Source: Nemertoderma westbladi
Lineage: Eukaryota; Xenacoelomorpha; Nemertodermatida; Nemertodermatidae
DNA length: 41,060 nt
Assembly (NCBI GenBank): GCA_032718475.1
Contig: JAUCBJ010000175.1
Location: forward strand, 1-41,060
Direction of reading: 5' to 3'
This document shows, piece by piece, positions 8,952 through 20,866 of the stretch (position 1 is the first letter of the stretch; each line of letters starts with the position of its first letter). The notes beneath the pieces are model-generated. The model was not told where the DNA came from. It saw nothing but the letters and a program-made list of their open reading frames with translations, and ran no database searches. The position numbers and the translations under genes were made by a program.

Positions 8952-9480
8952 ACAGTTGCACCATTCTTATTCATAATTGTGGTTGACTATGTTCTACTAC
9001 GTTCTACGGAAACGTCCGACTATTTAGAGCAGCAGCAGTAACAGTACTCATCTATGGGTATCCATGATGGGCTCTAACTTTTGAGGACACCAAATCTCTG
9101 GATGGCACATTCACAAGAATGCTACGCCGGGTTCACTGTGTCAAGTACAATGCACACATCTCCAATCAGACACTATATAACATTGGAGGTGTTCCTTTTT
9201 CCTTTGTTCCTCCAAGCATGATACTAGAACAAAACCATCTCCGCTTTGCAGGACATTGCTTTCGCCATGAGGACCAGCCTGTGCATAATCTGGTGCTTTG
9301 GCTGCCCCATGGAGAAAATAAGCATGGTGGACAACCCATAACTTTCTTGAGACGCATCTAAAAGGACACTGGCCTTGAAGATGCGGATAATATCGCGGAA
9401 GTCATAGGGGATAGGGAGTTTTCGCGGTGCAACTTTGTTGATAAGCCGGCATAGCATTCTTAATGCACGCTGCATTGGGC
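8952..9480 (+). pseudogene. LINE reverse transcriptase 3' fragment, internally deleted
   Basis: The sequence matches the 3' half of the LINE at 14025-16130. It begins in the RT segment corresponding to about 15200-15246, skips roughly 420 bp at a short CG overlap, and resumes at the equivalent of about 15668 through to the C-terminal stop region. The largest open piece (9119-9361, 80 codons) covers the C-terminal MLRRVHCVKYNAHISNQTLY region and the following FAGHCFR motif, then meets a stop codon. It is non-functional. It shows that this LINE family inserted at least twice in the window. Confidence 0.85.
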
Positions 9481-9490
9481 TTGCCAATTG

Positions 9491-12266
9491 TGGATTGCAT
9501 GGTTTTGGTGACAAAATATTTTTGTTAAGCTGACATAGATTTGCAGTTTCAAAGCAGCAGGCCTATTATATTAGTAGTACAGTAGTACAGATAGAGGCAA
9601 TAGACCCCGCCTCATTGATCCTGTTGATATACGCCTAGAGCATCAACAAACAGTGTTCAGTAATTAGGCCTACACGTTCGTGAGGCCTTCGCGTAGTTCG
9701 AGACTGCATACGTACCAAGTTTGATTTAAAAGCAAGGAAATACCGAGTTATTAACGATAAAAAATGAGACGACGACGACGAACAACTCGTTAATGGTACC
9801 CCTATGCTAAGGCTTCGTTCACTTCGTGGCTCGCCCCACAACATAGTTTTATATTGTATGTGACTAAAATTAACAACACCTATTAAACTATCTATGGAAT
9901 GTACTGTAACAATGTATGAACGTACAGATAAACAGTAGGATGTACATGTACAATATGCATTAAATAATTTTACATATATTTAACAATAGTCAGATAGTGG
10001 GCCTTTGTGTGAGGTAATTCTGGAGGGTACATTGCTGCCCCCCCCCCCCCCCCGCCCCCCTGTCATTAGGGCAGGGGGGCAGCTGCCCCGCCGCCCCCAT
10101 GCTTCCGGCGCCCCTGGCAATGGGACCTAACGCTCTTTGGGACCAAACGCTCTTTGATACGAATGATACGTTACGCGACTTTACCTCTTTGTTTTGTACA
10201 GGTGCCAAAGTGCGTTTCGTTACGAAAGTTAACACATGTTACAATATTCAGATATTATGCAGGTCTTTATTATTTGGGTCTTTGGTCTTTGTTTTGTAGT
10301 CACCCGGCAGGCCTGGCCATATTGGATTCGGTTAGCACCTTTTCAAGGCTCGTGTAATCTCATTCAAAGGAATGACTCATTGCTTTATCATGGGATCGGG
10401 ATCGGATGGTCAGGTCATGCCACTTAAACAGTAAACACGCCTTGAATTCTGTATGAAAAACATCCGAGATACGATATAATATACATTCGATGTTTATAAC
10501 CTTTTTAAAGCATAACAGGGGAATGTCCCAATTGGGGTACATAGATCGTTAGACATAGACCTACAAATTCAATAGAAAATACAGAACTACTGTATTTACA
10601 GTAGGCCCAGTGGCGGCCTAACTAAACCCTAATCTGCTAATTAAAACTGTCATGTAATCCTAACCCTAAGTCCTAAGAAACTTAGCGGAATTTCTTAGAT
10701 TATGACTTAAGACTGCCAGTGTGCCAGAACAGTTTGTTGTTCCTAGTATATACACTGTTCTGTTACAGCAGTCAGCCATTTTGTACTGTGTGCTGTGCCT
10801 ATAAAGATAGATAGATATTCAATCACATGGTTCAGTCTGTTTAGTTTAATGGCTGGCTTGTGGCTTGAACTGACATAGTTTGAACTGGGTGGATTGTCGT
10901 AGAGAGGGGGAATTGATTGGTTGAGCTGGGAGGATTGGCTATTATTAATATGATAGCAGGCAATGTTTGCTGTGGGCTAACAAAATAATTCTTGTCAGTA
11001 TCAATCTAAGTGATTATATGTAGTGTGGTTATTATTCTGTAAATGGCCCATGTTATGTGATACAAACTAATTGATTACTTGTATTATAGTTCAAAACCAT
11101 TACTTTGTACACAGTTAACTAATTAAGGTACAAAGTAATGGTATAAATTTAATAATTATTTATTTGCACTTAATTGCGTTTGGTAGGTAAAGCGTAAAGA
11201 GGCAGATAAGGTTAAGTCGAAATTAAATTGAAATTATATTTATGGAGAATTTTTATGGAGCTTATTTATATCTTATTACCACCAGTAGGATACTGATTCA
11301 TTTATTGTTTTGGTTAGATTCAGCCCTTCGTGGGCCGGCAGTAGCCGGTTATACTGTTATAAGATAATTATTATTTTCTTTGACAGTGTGATATATAAAG
11401 TGTTTAATACAAACACATAGACGTAACATAATAATAATTGCTGATTGAAATTATATACATAAAAGCGTCAGAAAGACACTTTTTTCCGTAATTTTTTCTA
11501 TTGATCGAAATACAGGCCTACTAAATACATATATCCTTCCCGATTGCTGAGTTTATTAAGTTTCGCACGGTTTTATCACGAGCGAAGTGAATCCTAACAA
11601 AAAAGCAAACAGGCGAGAGGCGACCCAAAGCCGGAGGCGACCCGAATATCTGAAGTTCTTCTTTAAAGAGGACAATCTTTTTGAAAAAATAAATAGATAT
11701 TCTTATGCCTAATACAGAATCACTGTTAATTTAAGTTATTATGGAGAGTATAAGTCTACTGTTACGTGTTAATGCTAGTGGAGTTACCTGCACGGAGCAA
11801 TGACATTTAACGGAAGAAGATATTATTTATTGTCATGCTTTGTTAGGCCTAAAATGGAATTGTGGTAAATAAATTTATAGGATTATATTTACATGTATTG
11901 CTTGTATTAAGGGGCCCTACATGAATATGATATACCGGTAACATAGCGTATAACCTTAATTATCCTATAAATTTAAACTACCACATATCACCATTATGAA
12001 TTTAATCTAACTTTCTGAAACTTTTCTATAATATAGCAATATAGGCCCTATTGATATTTCATATATACTTAACCTGATTGATTACATTTCAATAATTTAT
12101 CTAAAGTCTGTTTATCTTTTTATCTGTTCTACTGTTTTATATTTGATTGTGAATTTCTGCTGGAAATATCTAAGTTTTAGATACAGATTGCGTAACAACA
12201 TAATTATCAGATACCGGTAAGTGCTATTTCCTTCTTTAAATTAACAACATACCGGTACTCACACAC
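9491..12266. other. Gene-free intergenic DNA with a poly-C/GC-rich patch
   Basis: No supportable gene is seen. A poly-C run at about 10037-10060 and a G/C-rich patch to 10120, which can fold (CTGCCCC/GGGGCAG), look like the end of a dispersed repeat. The remaining DNA is AT-rich. Open frames of 60-81 codons here have no protein-like features. Confidence 0.5.
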
Positions 12267-13147
12267 ATACACCATGTCCCAGAATATAGTGGCGTAATTC
12301 AATGACACGACCCCCCCCCCCCCCCTAATTTTTCTACAAATCGTAATGAGATAGCATGAAATTTGAAATAGAGATAGTTTCACCTCCTGACCGTTTACTG
12401 GGTGAGCTAGAATTTTTATTTTTGCTTTCAATCTTTAGCAACAAGCGTTAAAAAAAAATGTGTCTCCGTCGATATTGTTAGTAGCAATGGAAAGCTGAAT
12501 TTGGTTGGGAGATAGCTGAGATATTGGTATTCGAAAGTTATTATTATTATTATAAGTTTATTGACGATCAAAATTAGCCACAAGCAACTGAAAAGAATAG
12601 ACGTAACAACGGGAAACGGGAAACAACAAATAAGTATACATAATTACATGTATTGTATTTTCATCTGAACTGGGCTATTTTTATTCCATTTTATAAATAC
12701 TCAGAATTCTGGAATATTATATTTATTTCATAAATAGCTATGCATTAGTTATTAAATTAAATTGAATTTAGAATAAAATAGCCCCCTGTAGATGCAATTA
12801 CATGCGACTTTCGAATGCCCATATCTCAGCTGTTTCGCAACTAAATTCAAATGTTTTGACATATTTGGAATCCTTGCTTGGTCAGCTTTACATCGGTACC
12901 AGCCGATGCCCGATGCTACCCTTATAAGGTAGAATAATAACTGCAGTACGACTGGTGTAATATCGCGAGAGACACTGTTTTTAAAGGCTTGTAGCAATAA
13001 AATTTCTAGCTCACGCAGTAAGGAAGAGGGAGGTTAAACTATCTCTGCTTCAAATTTCATGCAATCTCATTAAGATTTGTAGAAAATTTAGGCGGTGGGG
13101 GTCGTGTCATTAAATTACGACACTGTTCTTCTGGGACATGGTGTATA
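12267..13147. mobile_element. Palindromic MITE/foldback-like element, copy 1
   Basis: Terminal sequence TACACCATGTCCCAGAA at the left (about 12268) is matched in reverse complement at the right (about 13130-13146). Both ends are followed inwards by TGACACGACCCCC, a TTTCTACAAATC block, and GAGCTAGAA/TTCTAGCTC. The arms are about 280-330 bp and diverged. There is no coding capacity; the open frames inside are short shadows. Confidence 0.75.
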
Positions 13148-14024
13148 CGGGACGCGCATATGGTGGAAAACGTGGATGGACTTCCATACATCATCTACAA
13201 ACCGAGGACTATCAATTCTTTTCTTTATCTCGTTTTAGTAAAACTAATTATAAAAAACACCTTTACATTTCCATAAACGAAACCAGATGGATTTAATACT
13301 TTTTGAATATAATTATTGAAAGTGTAAATTTGTTCACGCGTATTTCATAGTGGAACCGAGGACTTGAAACATTTATATAATACACATGTGTATGAGAAGT
13401 CCTCGGATCTCTTGAAAATCTACTTACTCCAGTTGAAAGTTATACAAATATTATTGTGGCCCTGTCAAGAACAAAAAATACCCGAGTTGTCAAATATCAC
13501 TCATATAATGAATAATTTATTAATCTTTTAAAAAATAATATTACCCATTCTAAATGGTTCATAAAGAAAAATCAATGATGGTCCACGGCAATAAAATAAC
13601 CGATTTCGTCCCAGGGAATATAAACAGTACATAGCAATAAAATAATAAAGTATGCATTAACTATTTACATACTTGTGTGTAAAGTAGCACTTTACAGTAT
13701 TATGATCGGAGTGGCTTTGTTACACGAACGAACGTTAGTGAGTGAGTGAAAATAAAGCCACGAGGATCAGAACACTGTAAAGTACTTTGCAACAAGTATC
13801 TATGTAGTTTTATTCCAAAGTTTTAACATTAGGAAATGATTGTACAAATACATTATAAGTGATAGAAACTGCACAAACTATATTAGTTGCTGTATAAATA
13901 AATGTCAAAATGACATTAATTATGATATAAAAAAGTTAGCTTGTATTTATGGTGGCGTTTGGAGCCATGTTAATAATATAGCTACTGGCTATTAATAGCT
14001 ATACCCCGCCTACTGGTAGGCGGG
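13148..14024. other. Gene-free DNA with a hairpin
   Basis: No gene is seen. An imperfect hairpin spans about 13688-13785: ACTTTACAGTATTATGATC and TGGCTTT pair with AAAGCCA and GATCAGAACACTGTAAAGT. A CCGAGGACTTG motif near 13356 recurs inverted at about 13400 and near 16530. Confidence 0.55.
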
Positions 14025-16130
14025 TCCAGCTTCACACTACAGCTGAGCAACAGGTATGAGGCTCTTGCCTCTGAGGCGGCAGATCACTGTGAGGGCTATA
14101 CTGCCTTTACAGAAGCAGTTAAGTTAGCAGCTGCAGAAACAGTTCCTGTATACCCTCGAAACAGGAAAAGGGCCCCCTGGACTGACAACAAAATTCAGAA
14201 GTGCCGAAATGACCTTCATAAGGCGCAGAAAGAGTCCCGACTCAAACAGACTACAGCGGCCAAGAATGCAGTTAAAGCTGCATCTAGGTCCCTGAACAGG
14301 CAGTACTCTGCTAATCTACAGGAGCTAATAAACCAACAGGTTGATGCCATCAATGATGCTGACGACAGCAGGCAATCATCCCAGGCATGGAAATCGATCA
14401 ATCTGCTTACTGGGCGGAAAAGCCAACCAACCACCAAGGTTAAGGCTGAATCACCAGCCGATCGCCTCAATGGTTGGAAAGCCCACTTTGAAAAGCTCCT
14501 CAATAATGACAGGGTATTGCCTGATAACTTTATAGAAGTAAAAGTGTCTGAGTCTGTACTCCCAGATATTCCCATTGGCGATATCTCCTTTGCAGAAGTG
14601 AAGGCTGCTGCAAAGAGCATTAAGACCAATCGTGCCAGTGGAGTAGATGGTGTTCCCCCTGAGGTCTTTAAAATACCTGAGTGTTTAAAGCTCATCTATC
14701 CCATCATAGTAGACATGTACCGAACAACAAGAGTCCCACAAGAAATGAAAACAAATAAGTTGGTGCCAGTTCCCAAGAAGGGCAACCTAACACTCTATGG
14801 TTCTTTTCGGGGAATCTCATTGATCTCGATTGCTGCAAAGCTATACAATAGGATTCTATTAAATCGCATCAGGGATCCATTGAGAGACTGCTCCGTGGAA
14901 ATCAGAATGGGTTCCGTAAAGGTCGTGGGACCTTGGAGCCCATTTTGGCACTTAGAAGGATAATTGAAGAGTTATCAAAAAAGAAAGACAGGCATCTGGC
15001 TGTTATCTTTGTTGACTTCTTCAAGGCCTTTGATTCAGTCTCTCGCTCACGTATGTTCAGCATACTTTCATTATATGGGATTCCTTATGAAATTATTGCA
15101 GCAATCAGATTAGTATACGATGGTTCGACAACATTTGTGTCTACTGTTGACGGTGACACAGAACCATTTGAAGTGTTATGGGGCGTCCTCCAAGGAGACA
15201 CACTTGCACCATTCTTGTTCATTATTGTGGTTGACTATGTTCTACGCATGTCCTTAGATCATTATAATGATGATGGGGTAACTCCACCTACTGGCTCCAG
15301 AAGTCGAGGAAATCCTGCCAAGTACCTAACTGATCTAGACTTTGCTGATGACTTAGGAGTACTCTCAGAATCATTAGAGGGAGCCCAACGGCTCCTCAGC
15401 TAATTAGAACATGCTGCTTCTAGTGTTGGTCTTTTTATTAACTCCAGAAAGACCAAAATTCTGACAGTTAACTTTGAAAGTCCTCAGCAAGTCTCTGATC
15501 GGATGAGCATAAGCTCAAAGGATGGTATGCTTGAGCATGTGGACGACTTCTGTTACCTGGGATCATGGATCCGGAAGTCAGGTGAGGACCTTCGAATACG
15601 TAAGGGAAAGGCATGGGCAGCCTTGAATAGGCTTTCCCGGATTTGGAAGTCACCGAGAATTAATCGGAAACTTAAGGTCCGATTATTTAGAGCAGCAGTA
15701 GTTCCAGTACTCCTCTACGGGAGTCCATGCTGGGCTCTAACTGCTGAGGACACCAAATCTCTGGATGGCACATTCACAAGAATGCTACGCCGGGTTCATT
15801 GTGTCAAGTACAATGCACACATCTCCAACCAGACACTATATAACATTGGAGGTGTCTCATTGGTTCCCCCAAGCTTGACACTAGAACAAATTAGCCTCCG
15901 CTTTGCAGGACATTGCTTTCGCCGTGAGGACCAGCCAGTGCATAATCTTGTACTATGGCAGCCTCATGGAGTGAATAAGCATGGTGGACAGCCCATGACA
16001 TTCTTGAGACGCATCTTAAAGGACACTGGCCTTAAAGATGCGGATGATCTAGCAAATGTCATGGGTGATAGGGAGTTGTGGCGGTGCAATTTTGTTGACA
16101 AGCCGGCACAGCATTCTTAAAAATGCAGCT
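14025..16130 (+). pseudogene. 5'-truncated non-LTR retrotransposon (LINE) reverse transcriptase
   Basis: Reading frame is continuous from about 14025 through the endonuclease-RT linker. It passes through RT motifs RASGVDGVPPEVFK (about 14632), LVPVPKKG (about 14760), FRGISLIS (about 14808), AVIFVDFFKAFD (about 15000) and GDTLAPFLF (about 15196). The catalytic DFADD (about 15340) follows. The C-terminal region runs to the stop at about 16120. Two lesions are visible: a frameshift at about 14881-14895, and an in-frame TAA at 15401-15403 where a CAA is likely. The apurinic-like endonuclease domain is absent, so the copy is 5' truncated, as is usual for LINEs after incomplete reverse transcription. 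It has FADD rather than the YADD of many clades; I cannot assign the clade by eye. It is dead as a retrotransposon. Confidence 0.88.
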
Positions 16131-17372
16131 GCAATGCAGCATGCCGAACCTAGTAGTAGTACTGGTAGGCAGTAGGCCTATCTGGCTCTCAGGCAAATTT
16201 CCACCTATTGTTTACGTGGTAACCAATGACGGCGTTAAGTAATGTCCACTAAGGGGACATTACTTAACTACTAACACCAAATACAATACTAAATGTACAG
16301 GTACTAAAACTAAATGTATTGCTGTAATATCCTCTAAAGTTGTAAAGTGCTAAATAACAACTCGCTGTTAATACTGACGGCGTTGAGTAATGTTACAATT
16401 TTCGAATAATTATTAACTTGAAATTAACATAGCCATAAAATAAACAATGATGCATTAATTATGAACTGGCCAATGAATTTAAATATGTTTGAAGTTTCTA
16501 TTTTAACGGCTAGCTGAGTGTTCGTTACAAGTCCTCGGTTCGCGAATACGCGAGCACACACAGACCCCCACATTCACTAATTCAATTCTATCCAATCGAA
16601 ATATGAACACAATGTAAAACTCAACAGAATCCTCAGAAATTCAACAAAAAGGGTTGAGGCGATTCCAGACAGGGAGGGAAACTACACCAATCCCATATCG
16701 GTCACTCATAATGATGAATTTATCAATAAATGGAAAGGTGCAGGATGCAGTGACACGTTATTCTAAACAAAACAATAAATGAAAGTCAATAAAACAAGTT
16801 AAAGTTTTATTTTTGGGAGTAATCAGCTGTTATTTGCGTTGATTTTCCCCTGGCTGCCTGGACGGGGATGAATTTTGATAGCGTAGAGAGTTCCCACAAT
16901 GTCTGTTCGATGCACTGTATATTTAATAGTGATGTGATATTCTTAATTAGATTGTTAAGCGACAAATACGAATAAGCAAACAGTGATAAATAACAACAAA
17001 CCACCATATGCAAAGTGCGGAAGGAATTCGAAAATTTAAATATAATGTTACTCTGGTGCGAAAACGTACGCGTACTTGTAAAACAACACGCGATGTATAT
17101 TATGTATAACTTGATAAGACAAGCTCTTACAGTTTCATTTTTAGTTGAAATTGCGCGTCGGGCGAAAATTGAGGCGTACACATAAAGTAACCGCAGAACT
17201 AGATATTGTACAGATTTGTCCTTCTTACGTTAGTAGTGACCATCGTGTCTGATTTGTTGTGTCTGCAGGGTGATGCCCAGGTTTTACGGCATGTGGCACT
17301 GGAAATGTGATTGCTATCATTGAGGAAGTGAGCTGCATGGTAACACAAAATATTCCTTATTATTTATTCCAG
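16131..17372. other. Gene-free DNA upstream of the small-protein gene
   Basis: It contains a perfect 14-bp hairpin (16234-16247 with 16255-16268, GTTAAGTAATGTCC and its complement). It also contains a dispersed repeat of about 95 bp at 16740-16835 that recurs at 20025-20119. A 124-codon frame on the minus strand at 16807-17181 overlaps that repeat and has no recognisable domain, so I do not call it. The promoter and first exon of the gene starting at 17373 probably lie here, but I cannot place them. Confidence 0.5.
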
Positions 17373-17599
17373 ATTGAGGCATGGCTTGCGCCGATGTATT
17401 TTGGTCTATCGTTTGGTTCATCTTGCTGTTAGCTATAGCGTGGCCTCTGGGGTTTGTGGCCGCAATATTTTACGTTCTACTATCGCCCCTACAAACTTGT
17501 TGTGGCGCGTGTACGGGGTTCATGAACTTTCTAATGAAAGGATTACAACTGCCTCTTACCTGTGCCACCAATATGTTAAACCATAAGAACCCTTTATAG
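17373..17599 (+). CDS. Small hydrophobic Cys-rich membrane protein, copy A (coding 17381-17599)
   Basis: The ATG at 17381 opens a 72-residue frame. The exon begins after a splice acceptor (TATTTATTCCAG, AG at 17371-17372), leaving 8 nt of 5' UTR in this exon, so an upstream non-coding exon is likely. Residues about 8-36 are strongly hydrophobic with a WPLG break, which suggests a hairpin or one to two membrane helices. A CCGAC cluster (Cys40, 41, 44) and Cys61 follow, then a QLPLTCATNM segment and the C-terminus NHKNPL. It is about 90% identical to copy B at 18654. I recall similar short proteins in other invertebrates but cannot name the family, and function is unknown. Conservation of an intact frame in two copies supports a real gene. 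Confidence 0.8.
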
Positions 17600-18143
17600 A
17601 ATTTCCGGACTTTCGTGGCTTATCTGTAGTGAATTGATGGTCCTCAGTTGACATTTTATATGGGTGCTAATTCGTAGCTTTTAAATTAATTGTCTTGTCG
17701 GTCATACATTATATTTATGTATCATCATTATAATTGCCGATATAAATTTTAGTTCTCTAATAATACAAAATGGATTAATTTCATGGCTGAATAATTCCAT
17801 TACCAGTCGATATTGTTGCTAGATTGTTTGTAATTTATAAATTATTGTTAATTAATAATTCTGTTAATTTACTGCTAATAGGGATCGTATGCCCCAAGCG
17901 CTCTTATTAGAATGCCAGTTCAAACGAATCTAATTGAAACAATTCTTACCGTATATTTACTAAAATTAGACGATCTAATATTATGAATCAGTACAAACTA
18001 TTTTACCTAATTTGCCACTGGCCGACAGCTTGCTCCCCTGACACATTGTTTGTAATTCAAATAGTTAAAATTCAAACTTATTTTGATTTAAAAATATCCA
18101 TCTATGCGTAATCGCAATACAAAAGTAGGCAGGCCTACAAATA
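17600..18143. other. Intergenic DNA between duplicated small genes
   Basis: AT-rich, with no ORF of note. It presumably contains the 3' UTR of copy A; no canonical AATAAA was found close to its stop. Confidence 0.4.
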
Positions 18144-18215
18144 GCCTTCAGAGAGAATCGAACTCTCGACCCCTAGTTTACTAGACTAGTGCTCTAACCC
18201 CTGAGCTATGAAGGC
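18144..18215 (-). tRNA. tRNA-Thr (anticodon AGT)
   Basis: A 72-nt perfect cloverleaf on the minus strand. It has a 7-bp acceptor (GCCTTCA/TGAAGGC), a D-stem GCTC/GAGC, an anticodon stem CTAGT/ACTAG with loop CTAGTAA (anticodon AGT, Thr), and a 5-bp T-stem GAGAG/CTCTC with loop TTCGATT. CCA is not encoded, as expected for a eukaryotic nuclear tRNA. A TTTT Pol III terminator lies about 20 nt downstream on the minus strand (about 18120). The D-arm and variable loop (GCTCAGGGGTTAGAGC, GGGTC) match animal tRNA-Thr genes as I know them. It is a functional-looking single gene with no intron. Confidence 0.95.
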
Positions 18216-18645
18216 GGGTGTGGATTATTCGAACTACTTACAACGAGTTGTTAATTGACGTCGGAAACAATAATTAAAGCTAATCTTTGTGCAGCAGCTT
18301 TACTGAAATTTGGCGAGTCACTATTATTTTATTGAGTATCAAGTTAAGTTATAACTTAATAAGTTAATACCAGGGGTAGTCAGAAATCATGCAGACTACC
18401 TTTAGAGCGATCAAAAGTAGCACAAACTTTTTTTATTCGTATTTCTAGTCTCTGATTATCAGCTGCCTGCATAGTCCCCACACCCCCAACTGATGAATTT
18501 AATTAATCAGTTTTGAACACAAGGTGATTTGTATTATGATTTATATCATTGTGTTGAACTATAGCAGTACCATCACCTAGACCCATCACATAGAGATCGT
18601 ACATTATAATATAATTACTGATTTAACTATTTTTCTTTATTACAG

Positions 18646-18872
18646 ACTAAGATATGGGTTGCGCAGATGTATTTTGGTCTATCGTTTGGTTCATCGTGCT
18701 GATAGCTATAGCGTGGCCTCTGGGGTTTGTGGCCGCCGTATTTTACGTTCTGCTGTCGCCCCTACAAACTTGTTGTGGCGCGTGTACGGGGTTCATGAAC
18801 TTTCTAATGAAAGGAGTGCAACTGCCTCTAACCTGTGCAACCAATATGATGAATCACAAGAACCCATGTTAA
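18646..18872 (+). CDS. Small hydrophobic Cys-rich membrane protein, copy B (coding 18654-18872)
   Basis: The ATG at 18654 opens a 72-residue frame. It starts 8 nt after a strong splice acceptor (TTTTTCTTTATTACAG, AG at 18644-18645), the same layout as copy A 1273 bp upstream. It differs from copy A at about seven residues, mostly conservative (Ile/Val/Leu), while ending in Cys72. Hydrophobic residues span about 8-36, followed by a Cys40/41/44 cluster and Cys61. It begins Met-Gly-Cys, where Gly2/Cys3 might be lipidated, but residue 6 (Val) does not fit the usual N-myristoylation pattern. An AATAAA at 19052-19057, about 180 nt past the stop, is a plausible poly(A) signal. This is a tandem duplicate with unknown function. 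Confidence 0.82.
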
Positions 18873-20019
18873 AGATTTCTCTAGTCTGTGTTTTTAGTTA
18901 GCGTTTGCAATAATAGTATGGCTTATAGCCGCTCCTCTCCATGTTAACTGCATAATGCGACACGTACGCAGCCATACATTATTTATGAGTCGATTTATTT
19001 TATTCAAATTTTATTAACACAAACTATGTCAAATTATTAGAAATTTCTTTAAATAAAATTGGAACAAAATATATTATTGGTTTGAATAGCAGTACATTTT
19101 TTAAAGAAAAATATAATTTTGTTATTTTTTCAACACAGCGAAATCAGCATTTTCTAGCAACAATTCTTAGAAATAATTATTTAAAAAAAAACTAAAAGTT
19201 AAAAAATAACTATTTATTACTTGGGACAATAAGTCGAACTTAACTCATTATTCTTGAAGTGTTATATCTACCGAGTTCCAGCGAGGTTCATAAAGGTTCG
19301 ACATAATATTCGACTACTTTTTTCCCCGTAATTTTATTCTAAAATTGGTAAAATTATTTAATAAAACGTACAGCGATATAGTGTTACATAATAAATTTAA
19401 CTGTAGTATTTTACCATCATTGTTTCCATAGTTACTGAAATTCCAATTATTGTACTCTTCAACTCCTGATGCTGCCTTACACTATGTTAATTAATTTAAT
19501 GTTCTGGAATATTTATTTATGTAAGTATATTGGATATTGAGTTCCGTTTTGGAGTACAGTACGCATTGCAGACATTAAAGTTGCAATAAATTTTAGTGTA
19601 TGAATGGAATTTTCTCAAATTACGTGCAAACCTTATATATTACTTTTTTGCCGGGAAAAATTAAATTCAAGGCAATCTTTTGGGTTACTTTTGGGTATAA
19701 CGATATGTTTACATTAATTACATTGAAACTAATTTATATTTGAAATATAATAAATTGACCCAGTAATTAGGTTGCATGAGTTTAGCGGAGTAGCAAGTAG
19801 TGTACCTAAAGTTGTAGTCATGTTGATAACTTAGTTATTAACTTAGTTTCAATATTATTTTATATATACTGCGGACGGTGCGGTATGAATTAGTCTATAG
19901 AAATATGAGACAGGGGGAGGGGGGGGGGGGGGGGGGGGGACTTGCCGCAAATCCAATCACTGCGAATTAATATCTCGCCTCAAAGTTAATATATCTAATA
20001 CGAGAAAGGAGCAGGTTAC
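18873..20019. other. AT-rich intergenic DNA with a poly-G run
   Basis: No gene is seen after the 3' UTR of copy B. A long G run lies at about 19914-19940. The rest is AT-rich without clear repeats. Confidence 0.5.
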
Positions 20020-20866
20020 AGGTTACAGGGGCACGTTATTCAAACCAAAACAATAAACCAAAGTCAACAGAACAAGTTATCGTTTTACTTTTCTTGAGTA
20101 ATCTGCTGTTATTTGTTATTTTATTTATAAGCGTTTTAAAAAAGTTTCTTTTGCCAAATCGCACCCACCGTATCATTGCCATTCTTCACTTTAGTCGTAA
20201 TTTTTCATATCATTAGAAAGCTTGCCTAGCAAGGTTTCCAAATATGTAACAATATCTGAATTTCGTTGAGAAACAGCTGAGATATAGGCATTCAAAGATT
20301 GCAAGAATTATTGTTCACTGCAGGCCATTTATTCTATTTAATAAATACACAATATTCTGGAACATTTTGTTTATGTATGATTGGCTACGCAATATAGATA
20401 TAGTATATAGGCATACCGCTGTTGCCTACCAACTTATAAAATAAATAACACGTTCTAGAATTTTGTGTATTTATTAAATAGAATAAATTGCTTGCAGCGA
20501 ACAATAATTCTTGCAATCTTTGAATGCCTATATCTCAGCTGTTTCTCAACGAAATTCAAACATTGTTACATATTTGGAATACTTTCAACGCAAGCTTTCT
20601 ATTGATGTGAAGAAATTACGACTAAAGTGAAGAATGGCAATGATACGGATGGTGCGATTTCGCAAAAGACACTTTTTTAAAACGCTTATAAATAAAATTT
20701 AAAGGCGAGATCGAAAATTCCGGCTTCATGGTAACAACCACGGTGAGTTGAACTAGTTGTGTTTCAAATTTCAAGCAATATGATAAAGATTTGAAGAAAA
20801 ATTTGGGGGGGGGGGTCCGTGTCATCAGAAAATGACACTACAGTATATTACGGGTCATGGTGTATA
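20020..20866. mobile_element. Palindromic MITE/foldback-like element, copy 2
   Basis: Arms of about 240-260 bp pair: 20120-20357 with about 20440-20695 (for example ATTTATAAGCGTTTTAAAAA, GCACCATC-like, CATTGCCATTCTTCACTTTA and their complements). The right outer end (GGTGTCAT-like words, then GGTCATGGTGTATATGG near 20852-20868) resembles the right end of copy 1. The left outer end is missing; a dispersed repeat of about 95 bp (20025-20119, related to 16740-16835) joins the arm there. It is non-coding. Confidence 0.7.

Noticed and set aside
10099-10427. Overlapping frames of 60-70 codons at 10099-10427
   Set aside because: Short, mutually overlapping, adjoining a GC-rich repeat end, with no domain or start context.
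16807-17181. 124-codon minus-strand frame
   Set aside because: It overlaps a dispersed repeat shared with about 20025-20119, has no recognisable domain, and lies just upstream of a spliced gene on the other strand.
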